DNA of 64,000 bases, taken from Rhizophagus clarus. Taxonomy: Eukaryota > Glomeromycota > Glomeromycetes > Glomerales > Glomeraceae. The position numbers and the translations under genes are program-made. Positions 23,101 to 33,598 of the stretch are shown here, piece by piece (positions within the stretch are counted from its first letter, which is position 1; every line of letters starts with the position of its first letter). The notes beneath the pieces are model-generated. The model did not search any database and was not told the origin of the DNA. It saw only the letters and a program-made list of their open reading frames with translations. Location of the stretch: the NCBI GenBank assembly GCA_015698045.1, contig BLAL01000065.1, positions 393,096 to 457,095 of the forward strand. The letters are read 5' to 3'.

Positions 23101-24536
23101 TTAGAGTGTTTATTACTATTCATACTAATTAATAATAACAACTCATTGATAGAAAGTAAAGGAAAGTCTATGACTATACCAGGGATATCCAATTGGTTTG
23201 AATGGACCTGGCCAATTGAAGGTGAAGATGCGGGATATATAAAAGCACGAGCTATGCCAAATGTTGGAAATTGGACATCATTTTCTCCTGTCCAGATTCA
23301 AAAATTCGCAAAAGGTGAAATTAATCAACCATTACCACAAGTCTCTGAGTCAACAGAACCAAAATCCCCATGGAAAATTCCAATTCCACACGCATCAGGT
23401 AAAGTGATAATTCTGGATAGTAGTTCAATAACTGCAATGAAATTGTATAACAAAAAATTTTTTTTATCAACAAATTACTAAATATTGTTTAGTATATTAG
23501 TTTTTTTATTTCCAATAAAAGTTCAGACTCTTTCACTTACCATGCTTATTTTACGTTCTTTTATGTCAAAACTCCTATATCCCTAATGATCAATATACTA
23601 GGACTTTGTCCAAAAAGATTGCCACTACAAGAATTAACAAATGAATTGCAAAATCGAAAAATTGATTATGAAAATCAAAATAAGAGACGAAAATTAGTAG
23701 AAATTTTGGACAAAGAATTGACGAATAAAACCTTAGAAAATAAAGGTAATTATATATACTGTCTGCAGTACTTTACCTGTTATGAAATATTTCTAACTTC
23801 ATTTTATTTAGGATTATGTTTGAGAAATCGTAGTATGTCGCATAAAGAATATACTACAAGGTAAATTTGATAAATTCTCTTCAAAGAGATAACAAAGATT
23901 GAATATTTTATACATTGTAGACCACCTTTAGATATGACTGAATTTCCATTATCAAGTGGCTGGGCAACAAAAGAAGCTCAAAAATATGGAAAAAAGGGTA
24001 GTGGAAAACGTATAAAAAAAAGAATTTCAGCTATTTTAGAAGAATGTTTTTTGGCTGGAAATGTTGACAAGAGTTACCGAATGACTGCCCAAGATATGTG
24101 GAATTTATTGACTTTAAGAGCGCAAGAAGGAGAAATTGAGAGTTCAGACATACCGAAAGTAACAACTATACAGGGTTGGATAACTCGTTATGCAGCACAG
24201 TTGCGTGAAAAAAGTGCTCAAGTGGTACTTGAAGAGGTTTAAAAACAACACATATTTGTACTTTATATATCTGTAGTGTAGGTATTTTAGGTGAGAATCT
24301 GGCGAAGCGTCAAATAAAAGTAAAAAATTTTTTAATAAAATTTTTTTAAAAAATATATTATTAAAAACGTTAGGATAAACGTCATGTGTTACAAATATTT
24401 GTTGAATTTAAAGTTAATTTTAAGTGCGGTTATTCTGGGATGAAAAGTGGCGTTCACTGAAAATTAATTAGTGATCGACAAAAATTTGCACCAAAATTAA
24501 ATATAAATTTTTTGCAGTTAACTCACGTATTACGAA
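20114..24536 (+). mobile_element. TTAA-flanked DNA transposon inside the hAT gene (4.42 kb)
   Basis: Ends are TTCGTGATACGTGAGTCAAC and, in reverse complement, TTCGTAATACGTGAGTTAAC, flanked by TTAA at 20110-20113 and 24537-24540. Deleting the element and one TTAA restores the hAT exon reading KLKTYYNKTDS, so the boundaries are exact. TTAA duplications are known for piggyBac and Kolobok superfamilies. I could not assign the transposase to either by motif. Confidence 0.9.
20263..24242 (+). pseudogene. DDE-type transposase of the TTAA element
   Basis: Nine exons: 20263-21282, 21348-21583, 21649-22068, 22138-22884, 22957-23083, 23153-23398, 23602-23745, 23812-23860 and 23921-24242. Candidate catalytic acids are in LLVVDYKMKI and IISDNGPHYH, with Glu in FLEAGEAKTTVDSHH. 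A cysteine/histidine cluster (ECNEHHTHVCNEC) precedes the core. A SAP-like segment (LPLQELTNELQNR) and a basic C-terminus with a KKGSGKRIKKR stretch follow. I recall similar proteins from Rhizophagus but not their class. Damage: TAG at 21100-21102 in exon 1 and a one-base loss near 21455 in exon 2, where the frame must change to recover WDIFWKCFS. The rest is remarkably intact, pointing to moderately recent insertion. Confidence 0.8.
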
Positions 24537-25619
24537 TTAAAACTTATTATAATAAAACTGATTCAATTTTATATGCAGTATCTTTGAGTAAGTTATTATT
24601 AAGTTGATTTAATTTTAATAATTTTAATAAATTTTTTTTTATATTTTGTTATAGTTTTAGACCCACGTCTTAAAATAGAATATATGAAAGATAATGTATG
24701 GGAAAGAAAATGGATCGATAAAACAAAAAAAAATGTGAGTTTTATTTGTTTTATTTAGATTATATTATAATTTTTCATTTAATACATATTGTATACCAAT
24801 TTAATAGGTATTTGAACTCTATAAGACATTATATGTGCCTCAAGAAACTCAAAATACTAATATAGAATATAATTCTTCGGATGAGGATCTTGTTTCACAT
24901 ATTTCCAAATGGCACCATATTGAATCAGTAAGTGAATTTGATCGTTATCTCAAGGCTGATCGAGCACAAGCTTTGTGTGATATTTTAAATTGGTGAAAAG
25001 TAAGTTTATTATTTTAAAGAGTATTTATTTAATTAAATATTTGTAACAATTTTTTAATCATAGCGACATGAAGAAGAATACCCAAATTTATCAAATATGG
25101 CTAGAGACTACCTTGGGATTCCAGGTTATTAATTTGTTTTTATTTCACTATTCAATAATATTTATTAATGTAAAAAATATTAATATTTTATTTGGTAGCG
25201 ATAAGTGCCCCCTCTGAACGTATTTTTTCAAGCGCTGCTAATGTAATAACATATAATAGAGCAAGTCTTGCTCCCAAAACTGTACGTGCAGTTATGTGTC
25301 TAAAACATTGGTTTCGTTTAGGTGTTTTAGATTAAATTTTAACATAGAATATATATGTGACACAGTAAATTTTTTTTTTTGAAATTTTTAATTGGGTTTA
25401 TTAGTTTTTTATTTTTTCCATCAATTTTGACCCAATTTTATTATATGAATTTCGTTATTTGTAGTTTTGACATAAAAATTGTAAATAAATATTTAGTATG
25501 TTTCTTAAAAAAAAAAGAATCAAAAAAATTGTAATACATAATTTGCGTAATGCATTTACGTATATTCCTTTTATTGATATATTATTAATTATTATAAACT
25601 GAACTAAATGGTTTTTCTT

Positions 25620-26210
25620 AATCAATCTAATGAAAAAAAAAAACGTTTTTATTGCTTTAATAAAAAAATGTTTTTATTGCTTTAATAAAAAAATGTTTTT
25701 ATTGCTTTAATAAAAAAACGTTTTTATTGTTTTAATAAAAAAACGTTACGAAACATTTTTTTTACAGTAGCAATACCACACATTCAAATTGCAAATGAAC
25801 AAAGTGAAAAAAGATTGTGATTGGAAAATTAATAAGAAAATGAATTATTTGAAATTATCACACTCGTTATTGTAATACATGCCGCTAAGCCACATTAATT
25901 TTTTCACAATTGTAATATAAAAGTTATAAAAAAAAACGTTGCAAAACGTTTTTTTATGATATTTGCGAAATTAATAAAAAACATTTTTTTACAACATTGC
26001 GAAACGATTTTACATTTCGCAACTTTTTTTTGCGTAATCAATGATAACATTTTTTTATAGCATTTCGCAACATCTTTTTGCGAAATTAATAAAAAAAAAT
26101 TGCAAAACATTTTTTTACAACATTTCGCACCGTTTTTATCATTCTAATAAAAAAATATATTGTGAAACGTCATTTTTTTGTCAATTAAACGGCTTCGCAT
26201 CTTTTTTTAA
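25620..26210. repeat. Right-arm hAT palindromic array
   Basis: AAAAAAACGTTTTTATTGCTTTAAT repeats with a 31-bp period (25631-25745), then scattered TTGCGAAACG inverted motifs. It mirrors the left arm of the hAT element. Confidence 0.75.
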
Positions 26211-26323
26211 TACATAACTTATCGGTAATTCAGTTCAGTTTTTGATAATTACCAATACTGATCAATTCAGTTCGGTATCAGTTTTTGCAAAAACCATACC
26301 AAACTAAACCGATCGGAGCTCTA

Positions 26324-27249
26324 CTCTAATATCATAGTTCTTAATAAATTACCAAACAACCATGCATACAACATAGTAAGAAAGGCACATGACTACTACT
26401 TTAAATTTCATCTGTTAACAGAAAATGAAAATAGAACATACCATTAATAGGCTTAAATGTAAGAAACTTTATATATCAATAAGTATTGAATATACAAAAG
26501 AAAGATAAAGAAATAATCATAAAAAAAGTAGCAATCCTTTCAATATATAGTGCACTATAATTACTTAACCATGACACATTAAACATAATCATATGGTAGC
26601 AAATATGTGGTATCAATAAAAAACTGGCAAAAGAAAGAACTTCAAAATGGTTCATTATATTATTAAGACTTATATAATATTCATCTTAATTAAAAAATCT
26701 TTATAAGGTAAATATGAAGCTTTTGATCTTAGAAAGTATATAAAAATAAAAAGAGAAACTTTTGCAAATATGCAAGCTTTTAAAATAGCTAAAAAAATTC
26801 CATCTACTGATAAGGCAGGCTGAGTTAATTGTATGTATAACATTCTTCCTCTTCCCTCTTTTATCCTAAATTTGGTTAGTTTAACAACAGTTATATTTTA
26901 TAAATATACTGTATATAAAAGAATTAAATCATGCATTATATCATACCAAATTTAGTTAGGTTGATGATAATTCATTTATATATATAAAGCAATAAATTCT
27001 GAAGTTTTGTTATTATCCCCCTGTCCTTTTATTTTCTATCTAATTATAGTTTTTTTGGAATGAAGTTTGACAAATGTCTTAATATAATGAAATTCAATTT
27101 TTTTTATATTAAAATTCACTATGTATCTATATAGGATATTGCCATTTTTATTTTAAAAGCATAAAATTTAATAAACAAATTTTGCGAAAAAAAATTTTTT
27201 TAACCTTTTTTTTTATTTTGTCTTCAATATTTTATTTGATAAAAAAACA
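26324..27249. other. AT-rich spacer, no gene recognised
   Basis: About 0.9 kb without a supported frame or repeat. It lies upstream of the interrupted DDE-like gene starting at 27250 and might contain its promoter. Confidence 0.5.
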
Positions 27250-27562
27250 ATGAATTTTCATTTAATTGTAAGTATAGAAAAAGGCGTTAAAACTCTAGTA
27301 GGACCAAGAATACCAAACATCAATAATTGTATTATGTTTAAAGATTTATATAATAAAGTTATACTTAATGCATATGAACGAAGTTAGGTTGAAATATATG
27401 GTCAGACAGAAGCTAAATCTAAATAGATCCCAATTGAAGAATGTTTTGAAGATGATTTGGAAGTTATAAGAAGCCTTAAATTTACTGAAATTAAATTCAA
27501 AATTTTTTCACCTTCACTTGTTCTACAATGTATATTACGAAACAATCCATTAGATATTATTA
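27250..27562 (+). pseudogene. DDE-like gene G, 5' part before the nested insertions
   Basis: From ATG 27250 the frame gives a peptide with segments VSIEKGVKTLVGPRIP and LQCILRNNPLDII, with TAG stops near 27388 and 27424. The frame continues on the far side of element F at 44982 (MQTDQQSQLP), which ties the two parts into one gene. I do not recognise this N-terminal region. Confidence 0.55.
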
Positions 27563-27622
27563 AAGCTCTGCATGAGCTGAGCCAAGCCAAGCCATGATTA
27601 AATTGGCTTGGTGGCTCACAAG

Positions 27623-28402
27623 AGTAGGGCACAAATGGGAGTCCTGGGATCAGATTTCTGTATAGGTATAATTAGTGTAAGCCTCTTCCGGCTTATTTCC
27701 CGATATACAAAATTTATGTAATCTTTTTTTAACTCAAATTTTTTTTTAAGACCAGGAAACATATCGAAATAAGATATTGAATTTAAGTTTTAAATCAGGC
27801 TGGGACTCAAATCCTGTTAACATATCTTCTTATCCAAATTTTTAGTTTTCAAGTTAAAGGAGATCACCATCTTTGTTAACGCATTGGCTGATTTTTAATC
27901 TCAAATAATATAACAAAAAAAGTATGCTATATTGCTTGACTTTAAAAAAGGCCAAGAGCACCAAGGACCAGAGTGTCCGAGTGTGCTCGCAGGCCGCAAA
28001 TGCAAGCTCATTTTGCATATCAGATTTTATGTTATCCTAGAATTAATTCTAAAACTGATTTATAGTTGTAAACAAAGATCAAATTTTGGTACCACGACCA
28101 AAGGGAGGATACCAAAATCTTGAATGATAGAAAGTAAATCAAAAGGGCCATTAAACCTATTCTAGTAAACCAATAATTTCTTGATATACAGGAAATCATT
28201 CTAGAGCCAATTCTTTACCAAAATACTGGGGACAAAAAGTTATACAAAAAAAAAAGTCTCACCTCTGGGGTACCAAAATTTCTGGGTATACAAAGATTAA
28301 GGATACCAAAATTCTGGCGCAAGGTACCAAAATTTTAATAGCTTAGCTGACTTTCTGAAAAACCCTAGAGCGCAACCTCTGATAGTGTTTAGAGACATAA
28401 AA
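27623..28402 (+). repeat. Polinton left terminal inverted repeat
   Basis: About 780 bases that match the reverse complement of 39222-40002 with few differences, from AGTAGGGCACAAATG to the shared AGTGTTTAGAGA-ATAAAA inner end. It includes a run of TTTTGGTACC/ACCAAAATT repeats (28075-28335). Its inner end overlaps the 3' end of the zinc-protein gene at 28343. Confidence 0.9.
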
Positions 28403-28597
28403 TCCTTTTATATGAGCTGGACATCGACCAGAATATAATCTAGTAAATCTTCCACATTCACTACAAGGAACATGTTGTTTATTAGCTAATTTTTGAACAT
28501 ATTTCCAATGAATTAAGCACCCATATTCACGCATGCAAGATCTTCCACAAATTTCACCAGAGTAACGAATAAATGGACAAGTATATTCACCATACAT
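28343..28597 (-). CDS. Small cysteine-rich protein of the Polinton
   Basis: An 84-residue protein from ATG 28597. Two Cys-rich clusters (CPFIRYSGEICGRSC and CSECGRF ... CPAH) could each hold a zinc ion. The C-terminus is basic. The last codons lie in the terminal repeat. It may bind DNA near the terminus, but this is inference; no family recognised. The frame is undamaged. Confidence 0.6.
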   Translation of the reverse strand: MYGEYTCPFIRYSGEICGRSCMREYGCLIHWKYVQKLANKQHVPCSECGRFTRLYSGRCPAHIKGFYVSKHYQRLRSRVFQKVS

Positions 28598-28689
28598 AAT
28601 GTAAATATTTTTTTTCTTATACTAAATAATAAATAATAATTTAAAATAAAAAGTTTATATAAGTAACATAAACCAAATACTTTTACACA

Positions 28690-29073
28690 ATGAGTACACA
28701 AATTCAATTAACTGATACCAAGCCTACATATCAAGAAATTGAACAGGCATTAATAAATGTAGTCAAGGCAGGCATCTACTATAGAAGGCCAAAAGATGGT
28801 AAATTCATGCAATCATATAAAGAGCGAATCAAAAAATTACGCTAGGCAGAGGATCCCCAAGAATACGTTCTCAAACTAGCCATGACCATATTTCCTAATG
28901 AAGCAAAATATAATAAAGTTGAAAATGACTACAAAGAATTCTATGGGCGGGATCCAAAGATTCTTATTGCAATCACAGAACTATATAAATTATACTATAA
29001 ATTAACCAATGATTATTTTATTACCGATAAACAAGTTGATGAAGAAACAGAAGACTTCTTATCATCACTTTAG
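28690..29073 (+). pseudogene. Polinton ORF of unknown function, one stop
   Basis: From ATG 28690 (MSTQIQLTDTKP) the frame runs to TAG at 29071 with a single internal TAG at about 28843, where CAG (Gln) is the likely ancestor. The product would be about 127 residues, charged and helical, with a KYNKVENDYKEFYGRDPK segment. It converges with the integrase gene, whose stop is at 29078. Not recognised. Confidence 0.55.
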
Positions 29074-29077
29074 AGAT

Positions 29078-30220
29078 TTAATTCGTGAGCACCCACTGGG
29101 GAGGCAATTCAGTATTAAAGGGAATAACCATTAACTCTTCTTGAACAAAAGATCTTTCAGGACGTTTGAGAATATAATCATCATTATCAATTAGCCCAAA
29201 GAGGATTTCTTCCAGCCAGTATAAGACTGGCTTATTTTTTTGTACCATAAATTGACAGATATGATAAATATGTGGAGACCAATTCAAATCACCAGCATGA
29301 CGTCTTCCACCCTTCAAATCACCAGGATAAAGTAAATAACGAACAAGAACATTACTAGAAAGCTTCTCTTCATCAAAACCTATTAGTCCATCACGAGAAT
29401 AAGAAGGATTAGCAAAGACCTCTTCTTTTTTAATAGCCTTAACTGGAGAAATACCAATCTGACGTGTGATAGAATTATTAATGTCCTCAACAACTAAAGG
29501 CAAATTTTTCACCTAAGCTCTAGTATGATCATTTAAATGCAAAGACAAGAAATCAGAAGCATCCTGAGAAGGAAATAGTTTTTCAACTAAGGTACGATTA
29601 TATCTTTCAATAATACCCATAGTACGCTTGGATTTAGCCTTCTGAATTTTTACATTATGTTCCATCATAAGTACCTCACATTGTCCCTTAAATTCAGAAC
29701 CCCTATCAGTGATTAATAATTTCGGCCATACAAGAGGACACTCAGGGTCATCATATTTCTCTTTAAGAGCTCTAGCAATAGTCTTTGAAGTTAAAATTCC
29801 CTGCCTATCCTTGACACTATATGCACCAATAGGGATGGATACTTTATATCTCGAAGCCACGTCCACAATATTGAGGCAAAAAAGATATGTAATTCGTCCT
29901 ACTTTATCATAAGGCATGTAAAGAATATCTGCCTGGTGGACTTCATTGGGAGTAGTAATAGAGGTAAAACTTGTACAAGGAATATATTTAGGACGAGGCT
30001 TATGTATTTAGTGTATAGCTTGTCTCTCAAGCCAGTCCTCCACTTCGTCTAAACTAAAATCATACCCAGCTTTCAGAGAAGCTTCATGTAATTTTTTAGC
30101 ATTTTGATAATAACCAATAGGCTGATAATAAATCTTTTTCAAAGCAATAGAAATATCAAGATTTTGAGCCTCACCAGAATCTATAGAAATAATAGGTAAT
30201 AATGGGAGTTGAGCAGACAT
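29078..30220 (-). pseudogene. Retroviral-type (rve) integrase of the Polinton
   Basis: One frame from ATG 30220, about 380 codons. The N-terminal part has LKKIYYQPIGYYQNAKKLHE, typical of Polinton integrases. The catalytic triad is visible as HQADILYM (Asp), LLITDRGSEF (Asp) and GIIERYNRTL (Glu). The family joins the element's ends to target DNA and makes a short duplication; here a 5-bp repeat is seen. Two in-frame stops break the gene: TAA near 30008 (CAA likely) and TAG at 29515 (TGG likely). The C-terminal half resembles the usual positively charged tail. It is divergent from the coiled-coil gene, and their 5' ends overlap by 19 bases. Confidence 0.88.
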
Positions 30221-31281
30221 ATCTTGAACAACTAAACAGCAACTTTGATCTAGGGATAAAGTTAGTACAAAAGAAAATCCGCAAACTTGAAGAGGAAATT
30301 AAAGCCTGTGAGCGATATATTTCTCATCTTGAAAAGAATCTACAATCTTATGATGAAGAAGTTAATCAGTTAAAGGATAAATGTAAGGTTATTCTAGGTG
30401 AACTTAAAAAATGTCAGGATCACCTGGAGCTAAAAGAGGAGGCATTAGTTATTCAAGATAATCGAATTATCCAGCTAGAAGACACAATAGATAAACTTAA
30501 ATCTCGTATACAGTGGTACCTCCCTATAGTCACGCAGTTGGGCACATAGTGACTTTTAAAGCATAATGTGCTTATAAAGAGGTGCTATTATGATTGTGAC
30601 TATAGAGAAGGATTCTTCTAATAATTTTTACCATTCAAAAAGCTCAAATATGTGCTTATATATATGATGTGCTTATATAGGGGGTGACTATATGGAGGTA
30701 TGACTGTACAAGAATCATCTAAATCTAGTAATAAACATTCTGAAGAAAAAGAACGATCAGAGGAAGAAAATATGGCCATACCTGATATTTTAATAAATAT
30801 CGCTACAGTACTAGATCGGGTGGAAGCATATATTGATGGGGATACATCATTTAACCCTAAAAATACATTAAATGGAATACGAATCTCATTAACAACTGCT
30901 CGTGGACTTATGCAAAGACATGCTCAAGACGCTATTAACTTACTAGGTCAGCTTAATACTGCTCATGGTCTGCTTAATACTACCTATGGTCAGATAAATA
31001 ACCTTATGAATGATATGGCAAATGTTAGAAATCAATATCTTCGAAGAGCTCAGCTACTGATTTTGGCATATAATAATGAGGTAAATAAGCGTCGATGTTG
31101 GTGGCAAATAGCTCAAGATAGGCAAACTAATAGTCAAATAATAGCCTTAAGAAAACAAAACCGAATAAATGTATTAATAATAGAAAAAACCATTCTTCAG
31201 CTAATGAATCAGAGACGCAAAGCTGAGGCCAACTTAGCAGAATTCAATCAGGCATTTGTATTTAATAGATACCAAAAATGA
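30202..31281 (+). pseudogene. Coiled-coil protein upstream of Gag, split by a MITE
   Basis: The frame from ATG 30202 encodes a long coiled coil (KLEEEIKACERYISHLEKN onwards) up to residue 103. A 196-bp MITE interrupts it at 30511. On its far side the codons resume in frame (QESSKSSNKHSEEK) and encode a second helical region of about 190 residues ending TGA at 31279. That TGA is followed in the same frame by the Gag-like ORF, and TGG would make one continuous polyprotein of about 650 residues. It may therefore be the N-terminal part of Gag, giving oligomerisation. No known domain was recognised. Confidence 0.65.
30511..30706. mobile_element. pogo/Tigger-like MITE in the coiled-coil gene, TA TSD
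   Basis: Ends CAGTGGTACCTCCCTATAG and, in reverse complement, CAGTCATACCTCCATATAG, with TA at 30509-30510 and 30707-30708. They resemble the ends of the element at 54687-57192. Excision with one TA joins codons KSRI and QESSK exactly. Confidence 0.88.
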
Positions 31282-31344
31282 AAGGGTAGGGAATTAAATT
31301 CACGACAAATTATTTTGAATTTACAAAACAATCCTTCAGGAAAC

Positions 31345-32364
31345 ATGGCTACAATACAAGATGTCATGCATACATTATCACCATTATTTGCACAATTACC
31401 CAATTATGATTGGCAGGAACCACCAGATGTATATTATCAAAAGCTTAGAAATATAAATGAGATGGCACGTCCCTTAGCCGTTGCTGCCTTTAATGCTGCT
31501 GCAAGATGTCAAGTTATGATAAATAAGATGACAGGTAGATTTGCACCTGTTCCTGCCAATGATCCTTATGCAGCAGGTAATCCAGCTATTAATACTAAAC
31601 CTCTTTTTCTAAATTGGTTGCGTGAAAAATATAGAGAAGTTATGGTAGGAACTAACCGAAGTACTATATTTGCTCTTGTTAATGAAAAGTTTTTAGAGAC
31701 AGATACTCCAGATAGTTATGAAAAACGAATCAAACCACTAGTACAAGCAATGCCAGATGCTGATGCCTTACCTTATCTATTTAATCAATTGCCTTCTGAT
31801 TTAGACATGAGAGTTAGAATTGCTAATCCTGCTACAGTCATTGCATTTTTTACAGACTTGCGTAATATATGGCATGAAAGTGCAGGCAAAAGAATACAAG
31901 CTCATACAATAGCTCCAGTTAATTATATAGCTCAACCACAAAAAGATGATTTTAAAATTTGTCTAGCAAGAGATTTGGCATATACAGGAATAGGAACAGA
32001 TGATGCAACATTAGAAAATTTTATTTATGAAGAACTTAAAAAGAGATTAGGAGGGCAAACAGCTCATATTAAAAAGAGTCCCTTTACACCCAGAAGTGCA
32101 TATGCCACGAAGAAAGTTGTTAGAAAGGTAATGCCAAAAGCATCTGCAAAGCAAACCCGACATTGTTCAGCATGTGGAAAGGCTAGTCATATAAAAATTA
32201 ATTGTCCTAGACTTAAGCGGACTAAGAAAGTTAATTATATATATCAAAATGAGGAAGAAGATTCTGAAGACTCTGAAGAAGAATACATAGAAGAATATAT
32301 AGAGGATTCTGAAGAAGAGAAAATAGAAGAAGATGACGAATATATTGATGCTGACGAATCCTGA
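31345..32364 (+). CDS. Gag-like protein with zinc knuckle
   Basis: A 339-residue product from ATG 31345 (MATIQDVMHTL); the frame is open further upstream to the TGA at 31279. The first 200 residues have the look of a retrotransposon capsid: PPDVYYQKLRNINE, FLNWLREKYREVM and FFTDLRNIWHESAG. A CCHC knuckle (CSACGKASHIKINCP) follows a basic patch, then a highly acidic tail rich in E, D, S and Y. Such proteins assemble particles and bind nucleic acid. The retropepsin frame follows 24 bases after the stop, in the -1 frame. Its presence inside a Polinton is unusual. Confidence 0.75.
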   Translation: MATIQDVMHTLSPLFAQLPNYDWQEPPDVYYQKLRNINEMARPLAVAAFNAAARCQVMINKMTGRFAPVPANDPYAAGNPAINTKPLFLNWLREKYREVMVGTNRSTIFALVNEKFLETDTPDSYEKRIKPLVQAMPDADALPYLFNQLPSDLDMRVRIANPATVIAFFTDLRNIWHESAGKRIQAHTIAPVNYIAQPQKDDFKICLARDLAYTGIGTDDATLENFIYEELKKRLGGQTAHIKKSPFTPRSAYATKKVVRKVMPKASAKQTRHCSACGKASHIKINCPRLKRTKKVNYIYQNEEEDSEDSEEEYIEEYIEDSEEEKIEEDDEYIDADES

Positions 32365-32387
32365 AACTGCTATGCTGTAAAAAAAAA

Positions 32388-33374
32388 GTGGTACGAAGTG
32401 GAGTACCAATAAAAAAGAGTATCAAGAAGTCCCCTACTTCCAAATCTCATACTAGCAATATAGACACAGCTGCAAATTATATGTTTCAAATAGCCTTAAA
32501 ATCTTCAATAACATCATTAGTCCCTCATTGTCCTAGAGAGATTCTTATAGAAATTTCAAAATTTATTAATATGATATTTTCCAAAATAAAAGACCATTGC
32601 TTGAATACTAGTATGCCAAATGATACGGTTAAAAGAAGGGAATCAGCATGGAGAATTGTTGCAAGTAAATTCGAAGACATCTTATTTCCACTATTGCAGG
32701 CAGTAAATAGTGAGCAGAAGCCTCTTTTACAAGTTCCCGATAATGAATCTAAAATTAAGGAAATTAATACTGCTTCTTCTAGCTATGTTATACCAGAAAG
32801 CATTCGGTTAGATCATGCTATTAAGGCTTATGCATCGGCTCAAAAAAAAAATAGTCACATATATTGGCCAAAGCCTTTAGAGATAAATTTTTTACAAATA
32901 AAGGATGCTGATGATGTTGCGACCATCTCCTGTAAGGTGGGGAGCGTGACTATACCATATGCAATGATTGATAGTGAATCAGACTCGTCAATAGTCTCAG
33001 AAAATGTTGCAAAACATTTGGGTCTAAAAATAAATAAGAAAAAGATTCATAGATTTAATGGAGTTGCAAGTAAGTCCCATTCTCTTGGTACAGTTAATAG
33101 TATTCCTGTAACTATTGAGGATGGAGAAAATAGAGACACCATTTCAGATGAATTCTCTGTCGTTCCTACAGAATATGATGATAATGGAAAAGAACTATCC
33201 CTATTTATTCTTGGAACTCAATGGCAGTATCGTGCAGGATGGGAACCCTTAGTAAAGAGGGAATTCAAGACAACTCAAAATGGGAAGACTATTACCATCT
33301 CCCTATCTGTTCACAAATCTCAGCGTAATGTTTTTACTGTAGGAAAAAAGCCAGAACCTGTAAAAAAAAACTAG
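32388..33374 (+). CDS. Retropepsin-like aspartic protease
   Basis: About 328 codons; no ATG at the beginning, the frame opening directly after an A9 run. The first 170 residues are a helical Ser/Lys-rich region. The protease fold then shows VTIPYAMIDSESDSSIVS, KHLGLKIN and a late LFILGTQW segment. The active site of this family is Asp-Thr/Ser-Gly. Here it reads D-S-E, so the Gly is replaced by Glu (GGA to GAA) and the enzyme is probably inactive. The frame ends A9-C-TAG at 33362-33374. In the -1 frame it continues with a CMHCGKEFCFPC zinc-like motif to 33598. In retroelements the protease matures Gag. Confidence 0.7.
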   Translation: MVRSGVPIKKSIKKSPTSKSHTSNIDTAANYMFQIALKSSITSLVPHCPREILIEISKFINMIFSKIKDHCLNTSMPNDTVKRRESAWRIVASKFEDILFPLLQAVNSEQKPLLQVPDNESKIKEINTASSSYVIPESIRLDHAIKAYASAQKKNSHIYWPKPLEINFLQIKDADDVATISCKVGSVTIPYAMIDSESDSSIVSENVAKHLGLKINKKKIHRFNGVASKSHSLGTVNSIPVTIEDGENRDTISDEFSVVPTEYDDNGKELSLFILGTQWQYRAGWEPLVKREFKTTQNGKTITISLSVHKSQRNVFTVGKKPEPVKKN

Positions 33375-33598
33375 CAGACCGTACATGCATGCATTGTGGT
33401 AAAGAATTCTGTTTTCCCTGTAGGTTAAACAGCATTATAAAACAGTTAAGTATTCAGACAGTGTTTCATCACAGATCGGACAGTGTTCTGACAGTATTTC
33501 AGACAGTGTTTCATCACGGATTGAACAATGTTCAGACAGCAATCAGGAAAAAAATACAGTGCCTATTCGGCTATTTTTGGTATAATATAGCCTTTTGA

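Larger units (their letters stand above)
17916..25335 (+). pseudogene. hAT-family transposase, interrupted
   Basis: Twelve exons can be followed: 17916-18306, 18447-18653, 18724-18933, 19004-19225, 19297-19646, about 19715-19808, 19878-20011, 20082-20113 joined to 24541-24587, 24655-24734, 24808-24999, 25064-25123 and 25199-25335. The N-terminus is acidic, then a BED zinc finger (CNHCKTLI to HIKSKH). RNase H-fold blocks follow: FTIDAWTSSNN (first Asp), VTTDNASNN (second Asp), HVRCLAHVINL, and RTRWNSTYDML. The C-terminal dimerisation region has ARDYLGIP and SAPSERIFSSAANVI. Trp codons have become stops (18117, 18492, 18820, 24993) and a poly(A) frameshift lies near 18260. A MITE (19364-19546) and a 4.4-kb transposon (20114-24536) split exons. 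The gene is dead, though its exon structure is readable. Confidence 0.88.
11500..26323 (+). mobile_element. hAT transposon with nested insertions (14.8 kb)
   Basis: Terminal inverted repeats are TAGAGCTCTGATTGG (from 11500) and, in reverse complement, TAGAGCTCCGATCGG (ending 26323). They fit the YARNG start typical of hAT. Inside each end lie arrays of ACCGAA/TTACCAAAC boxes (11510-11665, 17540-17760, 26220-26310) and palindromic CGTTGCGAAACG arrays (11690-12027, 16457-17540, 25620-26210). The transposase gene occupies 17916-25335. Element copy B (12028-16456) lies within the left palindromic array, and a TTAA transposon and a MITE lie within the gene. Without the insertions the element would be about 5.8 kb. 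No perfect 8-bp duplication was found beside the ends, so either a flank has diverged or an end belongs to another copy. Confidence 0.75.

Noticed and set aside
30202-33598. Separate LTR retrotransposon inserted in the Polinton
   Set aside because: No LTR pair, primer-binding site, reverse transcriptase or RNase H was seen around the Gag and protease genes, and no target duplication beside them.
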